From NCBI GenBank assembly GCA_963662175.1, contig OY759214.1, positions 9,796,001-9,860,000 of the forward strand: a stretch of DNA of 64,000 nt, given 5' to 3'. The stretch is from Aradus depressus. Lineage: Eukaryota; Arthropoda; Insecta; Hemiptera; Aradidae. Below the pieces are notes generated by a model. The model saw only the letters and a program-made list of their open reading frames with translations. It was not told the origin of the DNA and ran no database searches. A program made the position numbers and the translations under genes. Shown here piece by piece: positions 30,769 through 41,407 of the stretch (the first letter of the stretch is position 1; each line of letters begins with the position of its first letter).

Positions 30769-31486
30769 GAGTTATGTTACCCAAGTTGGAAAGTGATGGT
30801 TTTGTATTTCGGGGTTGTGTGCTCGACGGGTTTGGGGCCCTGGTGGGTCGCGGCCGGTTCGGTGCCTCCGCTCCTCTGCTGTGTTGTCTTCTGGCGTCCT
30901 GCTCGCCTTCTGGCTTCCTGCTCGCCTTCATGACTGTGTTGTGTGGTGGCCCCATTCCTCGTCAGGGACATTGCGCGTCCGTATCTTGCTTCTTTACAAA
31001 ATTATTGCTATAAATTTAAGTTTTTTCTTATGATTGTTCTTCTTTAATTGCTTTGTCCTTAAACCAAGGTACCTGTAAAAATTTTTCCAAAATGACCATC
31101 ATGGTAGCTGGCCGATATGCCTCAGCATAAGGCCATAACTGAGAAAAAAAAAAAAAAAAAAAAAAAACCAAAGCCAGTTCTGTCCATCAAATTTTACTTG
31201 ATTTTTTTTTTTTTTTTTTTTTTCATTTTCTGCAGATGAATTTTAAAATTAACTAACTAATCCATTGGATTGAAAATACAAATTTACATATATACATTCG
31301 TAAAAAAATTATATTTGAGGCGAAAGTCCATCTTTGTTATCACGCTTTTGAACTTCGTTTTGTTCGTCTTCCCAACGACTTTTTTAACATTAACTCATAC
31401 TGAACATTGAAGATACATTTTTTTTATTGCCGGATAAGTAATAGTTTCGAAAAGACTTTGACTGAGAGTTAACCTGTTCCAGGGTT

Positions 31487-31590
31487 GGGAGGCAAGGTGG
31501 CCGTGCGGTCGAGAGAGCGCTCTGGCAGTAGGTGATATGACCTCGTAGTGCAAGCCCGGACATGAGTCATAATAAACAACTAACGGTATT
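31487..31590 (+). repeat. Chimeric SINE: family 2 head, family 1 tail
   Basis: GGCAAGGTGGCCGTGCGGTC resembles the head of the SINE at 48133. It then runs into GAGCGCTCTGGCAGTAGG and GACATGAGTCATAATAAAC, the tail of family 1. Confidence 0.55.
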
Positions 31591-31707
31591 ATGTATTTCT
31601 TAATTTTATTTTATTCTATAATTGTTATAACTTATTTATCATATATTTGGCGACTCTAATAATTCACCTAATTCATGAGTAATTTTTTTTTTTTTTTTTT
31701 TTTTTGA

Positions 31708-31780
31708 GGTCGCCGGATCTCAGTGGTATGCGTGCTTGTCTTCTGACCTCAAGATCGTGGGTTCGAAACCCGACCAAGGC
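31708..31780 (+). repeat. SINE tRNA-like head after a T-run
   Basis: GGTCGCCGGATCTCAGTGG and GTGGGTTCGAAACCCG give A- and B-box sequences. The acceptor arms do not pair, so this is a SINE head rather than a tRNA gene. A T-run precedes it at 31683-31705. Confidence 0.6.
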
Positions 31781-31789
31781 ACTTAGGTT

Positions 31790-33610
31790 ATACATGCATT
31801 TAGCTTTAAGTTGAGGCAATTTGAACAGGAGTATTATTCAATTTGGTGGGATTTATTGGGTAGGATAAAGGAGAAGAGAGCATGTACTGAGTATGGAGGA
31901 TTAAAGAGAGATTTGGGTATGTTAACATTAACGTGAAGATACGATAATTAGCTATGACACGGCCGCGGCATGTTCAAACATCAAGCTAAGCCTCTATTAT
32001 AGGCGATGTGTCGAACGTGAAGCGTTTTCACTGAGACCTGTCGTCCTCTAATGCTGGTTTGACACTACCATCGTGTTTAAATATGCACCACATGTCGACC
32101 GTTCAGGGTTCACACCTAATTAAGAGACTTTCCATTGCCATGGAAACAGAGACAAGGAGAGCTCGCCAAAGCGCATAATGTATCAAAATCGTATAAAGCC
32201 GGGGGGTCTTAAAACTTACCAAATACGATTAAAGTTATCAAAGAAATAATACAATTAACTAAAAATACTTTCTTATACCCAGAAATGACAGTTTAAAATG
32301 AGGAAGGAATGAGTTTATAACGTGGTTGGTATAAGAATGTCCTGTGTTGGTCACAATAAATATTTTTTAATTTATGCTTATATCTATATCACTAAATGAG
32401 AGTACAGCAGCGTCAGGGGCCATTTAGCGTAATTCGTGAATGAATGTATCTACAGAAAACTGTATTTATGTATATTTATATCCAAATCAGCCAAAGGGAG
32501 GAGTAGGGCTCAACTCAAAAGCCCCAATAACTGTCCATGTAATGAATGTATAAACACGAAATTTTGTATGTTGATTCAAAAGCTCCTTTGTAAGTCAAAT
32601 ATTGATTTTTAACCTAAATGGTCGATTGGTTTTAGAGAAACGTCTTCAAAAAATGGATTCGGGATTGACATATCCTATGATCACAGGGAATAAGTTGTTA
32701 AAGTCGTAATATGGCTAAAATGAGTTAAGTGTACTGTGTACATATCCCAAGCCATCTGCGCACTGTGAAGAAGTTGGGAGCTCAGGACTCTAATACTTTC
32801 GGAATTATAAAGATTTGGTTTCTTGGTATCTCCTAAAATGGTATATGTTCTCGGTTAAATTAACTTAATCTACTTCTTTGAGGAATCATTCACGAGATTT
32901 AACCATTTATTCACTACGGCAGACTATTCCAAGAGGGTGTTTTCGGTTAAATCAACTTGCTCAATATTACAGAAGCATCATTCACGAGTATTTCAAAAAG
33001 TATGGTTAATAATTAGATAAGTGATGAGAAATGATTAGGTAACTAAGGGAAAATCCAAGAAAGGATTAACAATATTCATTTTCATTCACTCCTATAGATT
33101 TAGAAGATATGATTAATAATGATGCAAATATAATTTATTAATTCCAAAAATTGGATTTACACGATTAATGCAAAAGTAAAAAAGTGCTGCCCTGAAAAGT
33201 TACGAATTCAGACATACCAATTTATTCCCTGTGACCACAGATTTATTTGTAGGAATTTTTGATGAGCTCAAATCAGAGCAAATTTTCATGAAAATCGGAC
33301 ATTGTGGGCTGCCACTATGGTTGCCAGTTGAACTTTCTCTGGAGCTGAGTGTTTCCCGGTTGCATCCCTGGATCTCTGTAATGGTCCCCCCCAACTACCG
33401 GACAATTACACAGCCTCCCATTCAGACCCTCCTCTCACAGACAACATCCTTTTTCTCTGGTTTCTCTCTTTACCTTTTCATATTCAACTTTACTTCTGGA
33501 AAATGAAAAACATACTTCTGTAACTTTCGTTACACCCTCTTTCATATGTCTGACCACCTTAAATGTTACATATTTTTGCCAAGATGTTAACATTTTTTTT
33601 ATACTATATT
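31790..33610. other. No gene; one CTTCCCC remnant
   Basis: A minus-oriented CTTCCCC fragment spans about 32410-32645 (CCAAATCAGCCAAAGGGAGG, CAATAACTGTCCATGTAATG). The remainder is AT-rich sequence without a supported ORF. A weak inverted match (TCACAGGGAATAA) links 32685 and 33225. Confidence 0.5.
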
Positions 33611-33900
33611 ATACTCTGTTTAGAGCTAGAGTCTGTTCACGGATAGACAGACACACGGCCGAAACCATAACGGTTTTTTGTCTTTGAACCTACAAACCCC
33701 TAAAAATGAAAGTTAGGATAGTAGTTGAGACATAACTCAAAAACCCTAGTAACCACAAATCGGCACAAAATATACGGGAACCATTGAATTTTATTTATGT
33801 AAATCGGCCGAAAGGTTTGAGGGGAGGGCGAAAAGATGGTCGACATACAAATAATTTGAGCTAGGGACGTAAACTGCTGGTGATTGACCGACTCCCCCTC
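33611..33900 (-). repeat. CTTCCCC repeat copy
   Basis: It contains GACAGACACACGGCCGAAAC, CAAAAACCCTAGTAACCAC, GAGGGGAGGGCGAAAAG and the end GCTAGGGACGTAAACTGCTG followed by the diverged palindrome GGTGATTGACCGAC. Confidence 0.6.
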
Positions 33901-34164
33901 TCCCTATTTGAATCATATCTACATAATCTGGTTAATTAATTAACTGAAATATTATGTTCTGAAAAAAAAAAAAAAATTATTAGCCAGCGAAAAAAAACTG
34001 CATAAATTCGTCTTATCTTATCTTTGACAATAAAAAAAATACAAAACTGTGAACAGTAACCATATCAGGGTCAACACTTACAGATAAATCGATTTATTGT
34101 TCTGAGAAAAGTATTCAAGAAAATGTTTTCTTTGTAAGAAAAAGTAATAAACAAAAAAAAAAAA

Positions 34165-34296
34165 GGTCGATGAATCACTGAATATGTACTTCCCCAGCAC
34201 GAATTAATCAAAATAACATTTTTGATCTCCCACCAAAACCATATTCCACCATTTTGGCTATTAGTATTTGACTTACATAGTGGCTTATGAATCCTC
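34165..34296 (+). repeat. CTTCCCC repeat copy joined to a SINE
   Basis: It starts GGTCGATGAATCACTG and TACTTCCCCAGCACGAATTA and runs to GGCTTATGAATCCTC, where the SINE at 34297 begins. Confidence 0.65.
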
Positions 34297-34388
34297 CTAC
34301 GAGGTTATATCGCCTACTACCAGAGCGCTCTTTCGTCGCTCTGATGGACATGAGCCCGACTCCACTATGGAAGTTCTAAATATTGCCT

Positions 34389-35283
34389 TTTTTTTTTTTT
34401 AGTTGGTTTTAAAAGGCGCCTTGCATTGCAGCAACATCACCCAGTCTACGTTTAGGCAAAGCTCGGGATCATTACATTGCCTGTTTCTGCTCCCGCCAGG
34501 AGCCGACGAATCGGCAGAACATCGGGTAGTCAATTTCACCATCTGCCGTAGATCTAGTCCCAAATATGATCTTGTCCCATGAATCAACTCCACCCTTGGT
34601 CGTACAGCGGACATTCGAGGACCACATGTTCTGCAGTCTCGATACCGCCGCACGAACAGTTCGGGGTGTTCTTTCTGTGAAAGAAGAACAGCTTGGAGTT
34701 GAAATCACCATGACCTGATAATATTTGAGACGTCCAGTGATTAGGCTGTACCCATGTTGAGTCAAGGCGTACCCGGACGTCCGGGAAGTATGCGTACGTC
34801 GTTCGGCCATCCGGGCATCGTGACCAACGTTGTTGCCACTTTTCCACAATCCAAATCTGGACGATATCCTTGCAGCGCACTGGTCTGGACTGTCCGCGCA
34901 TCTCCTCTCTAGGGCTAGACGTAAGGGCTCATCAATATCTGCTCCTAAGGGCATGTTGCGTCTACAGAAATACGAAGCGACAGCCCCATCCAAGATCAAG
35001 TCAATGGGGGCGGCTCCCGCTAGTATCTGTAGCGCAGCCGTAGAGACAGTACGATAAGCCCTTGTAACTCTTAAAAGGGCTGCTCTCTGGGCTTGCATCA
35101 GAATCGTGCGCTGCCGATTCGTGGGGCGATGCCACCAACCTGCAGCAGCGTACCTTGCTACAGCCACGAATACCCCTGTGTAGATGGTCCTACACACGGA
35201 ATAGTCGAGGCCCCACGTCGCGCGGGCTAGGCGACTCAGGGCGTTGAAAGTGGCTATCGTCTTTCCTTTAATGGCAACATTGC
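34389..35283 (-). mobile_element. R1-clade LINE, 5'-truncated, with 13-bp target duplication
   Basis: The insert is flanked by CTAAATATTGCCT at 34376-34388 and 35284-35296. A T-run at its left (to 34400) is the poly(A) tail in minus orientation. Only the last 0.9 kb of the element is present. R1 elements proper insert into 28S rDNA; this copy sits inside a SINE, so it comes from a lineage without that specificity or landed off target. Confidence 0.9.
34472..35283 (-). pseudogene. R1-clade ORF2 C-terminal remnant
   Basis: The minus-strand frame is open from the truncation point (about 35283) and includes KGKTIATFNALSRL, VARYAAAGW and ALLRVTRAYRTVSTAALQIL, the conserved R1 region downstream of the RT. 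Near 34845 the homology moves to another frame (GRTTYAYFPDVRVRLDSTW, CSCGGIETAEHVVLECP, a CCHC-type finger). It returns near 34600 to the first frame, ending in DYPMFCRFVGSW before the stop at 34472. Two frameshifts make it a pseudogene. It lacks endonuclease and polymerase. Confidence 0.85.
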
Positions 35284-35499
35284 CTAAATATTGCCTAACC
35301 TAAATTTTTATTCACCTAGAGCAGGGGTCTTTAACGAGTACCTGATATCGTACAGGCTCGGGACCATCGCTTAACGTCCCATCCGAAGGACGTCGTGCTT
35401 AAGTTTATTTTACCTTCCCAGATAAAATAAACTAAGAGCCTCGGTCGGGTTTCGAAGCCACGATCTTAAAGCCCTTAAAAACTTAGTTGATACATTCGC

Positions 35500-36135
35500 G
35501 CTGGGGAAGTACACGATTTATTATTAGCATACAATAGGTGATTTGTAATAGGAGAGGGGAGAGTTTTGCCAGGACAGGACAAGCATAACGTTACATTCCA
35601 GTCTAACCTAAATCTTATTAATATTTATGAAAAAGAAAAAGAAATCTCGTAATTGTGTTCAAATTTGCATCATTGTCTGTCTGTCTGTCTGTTGAAGCTT
35701 TGTTTTCTTTCAAAAAGTTCTCCCCCCTCCACAATACAAAAAACCGCCTCTCAATGTAATTGGTCTGTTAAGAAATACCTTTCATTGTTAGTTAGTATTC
35801 ACGTCTATTATGTCAAACAAAGCGTACAACAATGGATTCTTATTGAAATTTGTGTTATAAACAAAATGTCAACAGCAGTCCTTACAAAAAAATAACACCA
35901 AATTCATGGAAATAATATAAACAATTTCACTGGTTGTAAAATAAAAATGTAGTCAGACCTCGAACAGGCTTTATTTCACCACCTGTAAGAAGTATAGGCG
36001 TAGTTATGTAATGGGTCAATTTCATGTTTTTCTATCTCTAGATTTCAAATATGATAGTAATGATGTAGTGAATGTATCAACATGAAATTACATATTTAAA
36101 GGGAAAACCCGATGAGGACACAGTCTGTATATCGG
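35500..36135. other. No gene; CTTCCCC end fragments
   Basis: GCGCTGGGGAAGTACACG near 35500 and GAAGTATAGGCGTAGTTATG near 35990 are ends of minus-oriented CTTCCCC copies. Between them is AT-rich sequence with a (CTGT)n stretch near 35674. Confidence 0.5.
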
Positions 36136-36180
36136 CCGAAGGAAACAGGGGGGGGGGGGGAGGGGGGGGGGGGGGGGTTA
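36136..36180. repeat. Poly-G tract
   Basis: Interrupted G-run of about 40 nt. Frames through it are artefacts. Confidence 0.8.
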
Positions 36181-36448
36181 GAGGGGAGGAGGTTCTCACA
36201 GAGCAGTGAGAACAACGAAATTGCAAAAAAAAAAAAAAACTGTCTGTATCGGGGACGCACCCGCAGTGGGGTACGTGAAACGTCTTGTGCGTGCTGCAGA
36301 GGGTGTATGGGCACTAGCCAAATACACAACGTGTCGAGCGCCATGGCCGAGCAACCGTCAAATTTCTGCAACATATTACACACTAGTAAGTAAGTCTTAT
36401 ATATATCCACCGGTTTGAGTTCGATGGATTATACCTACTAAGGCAGAG

Positions 36449-37166
36449 CAGGCCCCCCACATTATTCCCTGGGCCCCGTTGCTAAAAGTCATGAGGGGCC
36501 CCCCTCTTACTACCAAAAAAAGAAATTTTGGCCTTTTTTTACAATACCTATACATTTTTTAACCTTTATTTCAATTATTTTTCATCAAACACACATTTAA
36601 ACTAGTTTTAAGAGTTTAGACAGTGTTTAGATTGTCATCGTAAATTTATTTTAAATACTGGTAAATACATAATTGAACAAATTAATTCTTAAATATTTTT
36701 GTTTGCTTAATTTTAATATTCACACAGATAAAATAATAACTGTCGTAGGAAATTGGTGGTTACATTATAAACCATATGAATGAAAGCTACATTTGGTAAA
36801 CAAAATTTTTCTTTTTTTTTTCTTTTTGGCTTTATGAACGGTGCATATTAGCCATGTCAATGTGTTATGTATAATTATAAGACAAAATAAAAAGCTACAT
36901 TTTTCTGGCTTTGATCATTGAGAATTTTACAATTACATCACTGAAGTCAAGGCTTGATGCAAGACGGTGTTCGATTGCTAACACTCCAAGTGAATTGAGA
37001 CGTTCTTGAGTCATTGATGAACGTTGCCATGTTTTCAATACGTTGCCCAGCTGACTAAATGCTCTTACTGTTCTACTTTTTAAATTTTTTTCCCGTCCTT
37101 GCGGGCCCCTTGGCCCACGGGCCCCGTTGCCGTAGCAACGGTAGCACCGGGCATGTGGGGGCCCTG
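36449..37166 (-). mobile_element. hAT element, internally deleted, with 8-bp target duplication
   Basis: The ends read CAGGCCCCCCACAT on the left and CAGGGCCCCCACAT on the right (reverse strand), 13 of 14 matching. Both ends are GC-rich inside (GGGCCCCGTTGC). AGGCAGAG flanks the element at 36441-36448 and 37167-37174, the exact 8-bp duplication expected of hAT transposons. At 718 bp it retains only the end of the transposase gene. Confidence 0.9.
36895..37080 (-). pseudogene. hAT transposase C-terminal dimerisation-domain remnant
   Basis: About 60 codons encode FSQLGNVLKTWQRSSMTQER then LNSLGVLAIEHRL and a KARKM end at the stop (36895). This is the hATC dimerisation motif (the RS-x-M-x-QERL core) shared with ZMYM1-like domesticated proteins. 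The preceding residues in the same frame are translated inverted-repeat DNA. With no DDE region, the fragment cannot act as a transposase. Confidence 0.8.
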
Positions 37167-37174
37167 AGGCAGAG

Positions 37175-38199
37175 TGGGATTTATCAAACACGACCACTTC
37201 CGCACGGATCGTGAAACATTCTGTCGAGTATCGCTCCTGTGAACGCCGCGCGCGAAGCTAAATTTAGCTCCGATTGCGTCATGCGTGGCGCGACAACGGC
37301 GTCATCTGCGCACGCGACACGCGTGATCGAGTAATGGCTTCTGTTCTTTACACAACGACACCAAAGTAAGGCGCGCGGGTAGTAAGATATAAGCAATATT
37401 AGTGTTACATGTTTTCGTTACATGCGCCCGCCATTATTTGAAGGTGAACTGAGTGCGCCATGGTCGAGGGAGACCATCAAAGATGGATTCCGAAATTATG
37501 ATTGGTTGATGGACGGACCAAACAGATAATTTCCACGGACTTGTTAAGCAGTTAGGTTTTGGACGAGTAGCTATAAAAAGAAGGGACCCCAGGAGAAAAA
37601 TGTTCATAATGACCAGAAGAAGGGACGTGGAAGTGTCCCGAAATATTGATAAAAAAATAAAAAAGAAGACATCTCTGGAAAAAAATTGATATTATGGAAG
37701 ACTTTTGTCGCCACTGACGGTTGCCTCATTGTAGAGATACCTCGCTACAAGGGTATTGTTTGGTCTTGGCCCTCAGATCATTAGCAATAATAGCGCAACA
37801 CAAACTACACTAGACGGTAACATGGATAACGTTGATGTGCAGTGTCTATAATTGGACTGCACACAGCTCTTTGATATCTGAACAGATCACATACGGGGAC
37901 TGTTTGAACAACATGTCAATTAAAGCGTTTTGTATCAAAGGGGACGGAAGATCGGGATGTTGTCAGAGGATAACATAGGAACTGATGGAGGACATCCTGG
38001 CCGTGGGATCCTTAAAGATGTGGGTGTAAGGATGAGAAGTTAAAGGGAACGAAAGATCGGGATGTTGTCAGTGGAGAAAGCAGGAGGATAACATAGGAAC
38101 TGATGGAGGACATCCTGGCCGTGGGATTCTTAAAGATGTGGGTATAAGTTAAAAAGGAGAAGGACCATGAGGGCCAATGGAAAGGAAAAAAGGTCCTCA
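37175..38199. other. No gene; GC-rich patch and a short tandem duplication
   Basis: 37190-37440 is more GC-rich than its surroundings (GCGCGCGAAGC, CGCACGCGACACGCGTG). CTATAAAAAGAAGGG near 37570 is TATA-like but no gene follows. A block containing GATCGGGATGTTGTCAG and GGACATCCTGGCCGTGGGA occurs twice in tandem (about 37945-38040 and 38045-38150), the second with an 18-bp insertion. Confidence 0.6.
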
Positions 38200-38645
38200 A
38201 AGAATCACCGGCAATGTACTTCCCCAGATCGGTTTAATAAACTACGCTGTCGCTCTATTTATATTTGTACCATCGTATTAAATGTTTTGTTCATACTTTC
38301 ATTACTTCGGCAGTTATTGGCGCGTTTTTCTTCCTCAGCTATACAAAGTAAAAAGGAAATTATGTGAACGGTCAAAAATTTCACCGGACTTTTATATTTT
38401 CCGACTCCCTTACCCGGAAAATAAAAAAAAAACAAAAAAAAAGCTGTCTGTCCACGTCTGTGAACACCGTAACTCCCGTTAGAATGATTATATGTAAACA
38501 CAATTTTACATGTAAATCTAAAATAAGAACGACCCTGAGGAAGACCAGGGAATGGGGGTTTTACTAAAAAATAACCTAAAAAGGGCCTATGTAATGAATG
38601 TATCGAACATTCAGTTCGATGATTCAGTCCCTGAGTAAGACACCT
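38200..38645. repeat. Two CTTCCCC repeat fragments, tail to tail
   Basis: A plus-oriented start (CACCGGCAATGTACTTCCCC, 38206-38320) joins a minus-oriented copy beginning CTTCCTCAGCTATACAAAG at about 38330, through CACCGTAACTCCCGTTAGAA to about 38640. Confidence 0.65.
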
Positions 38646-38658
38646 ACTAGTTAGTTAT

Positions 38659-38838
38659 TATGACTCATACGAGGTCATATCACCTACTACCGACTCACTC
38701 TGGTGGAAATGAGCCCGATTCTACTGGGAGTCCTAAATTTTGCCTACCTTGGTTTATTCATCTAAAATAAAGAGGTCCTTAACGAGTACCATCTCACTTA
38801 ACGTCCCATCCGATGAAAGAACGTCGGCCGGGTTTAAT
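38659..38838 (-). repeat. SINE family 1, degraded copy
   Basis: GACTCATACGAGGTCATATC, GTCCTAAATTTTGCCTACC and TTAACGTCCCATCCGATG match the SINE body. The head is nearly gone. Confidence 0.65.
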
Positions 38839-38839
38839 T

Positions 38840-39440
38840 GGTTTCAAAGAAAGTGCAAAAACTTTGGTGGGGAAGTACACTGCCGCTGATTCACCAACGA
38901 TTTTTCCCCTTTCGTTTGGCCCTCCGTGAGTTGTACCGTTAGGGGCCCCAGTAAATTTTACCGCCAAAGAGCTCCAGCCTCCAGCCGACTTAATCCGTCC
39001 CTGTTTGGAGTATTCCTTTTTCCAGAGAAAAGGGCCTTCACAGGCTGCCTATAATAAATGGTACACTCCATCGGATGATTCTCTCTATAAAAAGGATCTA
39101 TAAAGTCTACTTTATCCTAGAGCTAGGATCTGAATTATCTATGACCCTATATCAATGGCATGTCAGCTAAGCTCGACGCAAACTTGCTTCTAAGGCCACA
39201 GCTTTTCATAAGAACCTTATTATTTTTTATTATAGCTACCGTGGATTTAGGTTCCTGTGCTAGGCACCCTTTTTGGATTCTATAATTTTTTTTTCTGTAA
39301 AAAAATAAGGATAAGGTTTAAAATCCCCCAAAAAATTAAATATATAAAAGCAAAAAAATATAGTGCTATACATTTCGATTTTTTTTTTTTTTGTTCTAGT
39401 TTGAACTTATGTTGGAAATACACAAATGGTAGAATTACCG
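38840..39440. other. No gene recognised
   Basis: A CTTCCCC end at 38866-38915 (GGTGGGGAAGTACACTGCCG, palindrome remnant GATTCACCAACGA). After that there is no supported feature. Confidence 0.5.
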
Positions 39441-39444
39441 GCAG

Positions 39445-39800
39445 TTAAGTTGCCGCTCTCGTTCCAAAACCAATCGACCCTATCGAAGATCGTGCCATTT
39501 TATGGAGATTCGAATTTACATACGATATTATATGTCGATATATTCATTCTTTATAACGACATTTTTCATAGTTTTAGTGCATAGCCCTAATTTAGGGGGT
39601 TTTCTTTGGCCGATTTGGCTGAAAATCAATATATTGATACATTCATTCTATCGTGTTATCGTGTGTCATACGTACACACAGACTTTTTAAAAATTTTTAT
39701 TTTTGTTATCAGGGATCGGAAAACATGAAATTCCGGTGAAAACATCGAATTTCTGATCGATTACATAACTTCCATACTTCGTATAACTAGGGAAGTAAAA
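39445..39800 (+). repeat. CTTCCCC repeat copy, 3' half
   Basis: It reads CGTTCCAAAACCAATCGACC through GGCCGATTTGGCTGAAAATC and ACATGAAATTCCGGTGAAAA to GTATAACTAGGGAAGTAAAA. The far end is well preserved. Confidence 0.65.
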
Positions 39801-39860
39801 ATGAATAAGAGAGGTTAGAGCAAATGGCCAGTCATAGAAGACAAAATCCCCAACAGCTGC

Positions 39861-41084
39861 TGAAGTAATGAATGTAACTCGGATTTCAGTATGATGGTTT
39901 AGAGAGGGCGCCGGTAGCATGCTAGCCCACTGAGCTGAAGTAATGAATGTAACTCGGATTTCAGTATGATGGTTTAGAGAGGGCGCCGGTAGCATGCTAG
40001 CCCACTGAGCTGAAGTAATGAATGTAACTCGGATTTCAGTATGATGGTTTAGAGAGGGCGCCGGTAGCATGCTAGCCCACTGAGCTGAAGTAATGAATGT
40101 AACTCGGATTTCAGTATGATGGTTTAGAGAGGGCGCCGGTAGCATGCTAGCCCACTGAGCTGAAGTAATGAATGTAACTCGGATTTCAGTATGATGGTTT
40201 AGAGAGGGCGCCGGTAGCATGCTAGCCCACTGAGCTGAAGTAATGAATGTAACTCGGATTTCAGTATGATGGTTTAGAGAGGGCGCCGGTAGCATGCTAG
40301 CCCACTGAGCTGAAGTAATGAATGTAACTCGGATTTCAGTATGATGGTTTAGAGAGGGCGCCGGTAGCATGCTAGCCCACTGAGCTGAAGTAATGAATGT
40401 AACTCGGATTTCAGTATGATGGTTTAGAGAGGGCGCCGGTAGCATGCTAGCCCACTGAGCTGAAGTAATGAATGTAACTCGGATTTCAGTATGATGGTTT
40501 AGAGAGGGCGCCGGTAGCATGCTAGCCCACTGAGCTGAAGTAATGAATGTAACTCGGATTTCAGTATGATGGTTTAGAAGTGCCAGAGAGGGCGCCGGTA
40601 GCATGCTAGCCCACTGAGCTGAAGTAATGAATGTAACTCGGATCTCAGTATGATGGTTTAGAAGTGCCAGAGAGGGCGCCGGTAGCATGCTAGCCCACTG
40701 AGCTGAAGTAATGAATGTAACTCGGATTTCAGTATGATGGTTTAGAGAGGGCGCCGGTAGCATGCTAGCCCACTGAGCTGAAGTAATGAATGTAACTCGG
40801 ATTTCAGTATGATGGTTTAGAGAGGGCGCCAGTAGCATGCTAGCCCACTGAGCTGAAGTAATGAATGTAACTCGGATTTCAGTATGATGGTTTAGAAGTG
40901 CCAGAGAGGGCGCATGCTAGCCCACTGAGCTGAAGTAATGAATGTAACTCGGATTTCAGTATGATGGTTTAGAAGTGCCAGAGAGGGCGCATGCTAGCCC
41001 ACTGAGCTGAAGTAATGAATGTAACTCGGATTTCAGTATGATGGTTTAGAAGTGCCAGAGAGGGCGCATGCTAGCCCACTGAGC
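39861..41084. repeat. Minisatellite, 16 units of 75-84 bp
   Basis: Ten 75-bp units start at 39861; further units are 84 bp (9-bp insert AGTGCCAGA, starts 40536 and 40620), 75 bp, and at the right three of 77 bp that lack the CGGTAGC part. Each unit contains TGAAGTAATGAATGTAACTC and GCATGCTAGCCCACTGAGCT. The 75-bp units are almost identical, which points to recent homogenisation. Because 75 and 84 are divisible by three, a 383-codon frame stays open on the minus strand; I do not regard it as a gene. GGGCGCCGGTAGC within the unit matches the first bases of the SINE family 1 head. Confidence 0.95.
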
Positions 41085-41103
41085 TGAAGAATTTGGAAAA
41101 AGT

Positions 41104-41333
41104 GAAGAAAAACTTATGTTTTTAAAAAAAATATTGTCTATTTCACAAATACATATATTTGAGTATATGTTAAGTCGTGGCTAAAGACGAAAGTACTCCC
41201 ATATTATATAATATACATATTTGTGAAATAGACAATATTTTTTGAAAAACATACGTTTTTCTTTATTTTTTATTAATCAATTCAAAACCAATTTTGTGAA
41301 ATAGACAATATTTAAAAAAAAACATACGTTTCT
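41104..41333. repeat. Foldback AT-rich repeat
   Basis: The left arm (41104-41160) is inverted at 41211-41265, and a third partial arm follows at 41292-41333. Shared core: ATTGTCTATTTCACAAAT. Between the arms lies TAAGTCGTGGCTAAAGACGA, a collapsed version of the hammerhead-like motif at 57734. Confidence 0.7.
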
Positions 41334-41407
41334 TCTTTCCTTTTTATTAAGTATTTTACAATATCTCCTCAAAAAATGTTAAGTATCCTGATGAATTTAG
41401 GCAACAT

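Larger units (their letters stand above)
24774..31166 (+). mobile_element. I-group LINE, apparently full length
   Basis: Two intact ORFs are followed by a 3' UTR of about 0.7 kb and a 24-nt poly(A) tract (31144-31167). The 9-mer ACCAAAGCC lies at 24765-24773 and again at 31167-31175, directly after the A-tract, and is a credible target duplication. That gives an element of about 6.4 kb with a 257-bp 5' region containing a poly-T tract at 24836-24859. ORF content (endonuclease, RT, RNase H, Cys-His finger) fits the I group. It may be recently mobile. Confidence 0.85.
34297..35467 (-). repeat. SINE family 1 copy split by an R1-clade LINE tail
   Basis: The SINE tail and body lie at 34297-34388 and the rest at 35297-35467 (CCTAAATTTTTATTCACCTA to CGGTCGGGTTTCGAAGCC). 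Removing 34389-35296 gives an uninterrupted SINE. The outer part of the tRNA-like head is missing on the right. Confidence 0.85.

Noticed and set aside
30273..31013. 246-codon frame downstream of the LINE ORF2
   Set aside because: It overlaps the end of ORF2 and the 3' UTR tandem repeats, whose unit length is divisible by three. No known domain.
24836..31223. Poly-T plus CATT on both sides as the LINE target duplication
   Set aside because: Homopolymer matches are weak evidence. The ACCAAAGCC repeat adjoining the A-tract is a better candidate.
32683..33236. Inverted ends of a 550-bp element
   Set aside because: Only about 15-20 bp match, with no target duplication.
37565..37580. TATA-box promoter (CTATAAAAAGAAGGG)
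   Set aside because: No gene, LTR structure or initiator follows; chance in AT-rich DNA.
39687..40838. A 383-codon open frame with a 25-residue repeated unit
   Set aside because: It is open only because the minisatellite unit is 75 or 84 bp. The frame ends in a CTTCCCC repeat, and the 77-bp units break it. No promoter or codon signature supports a gene.
39861..41084. CRISPR array
   Set aside because: The units are almost fully identical head-to-tail with no alternating unique spacers, and the sequence is eukaryotic.
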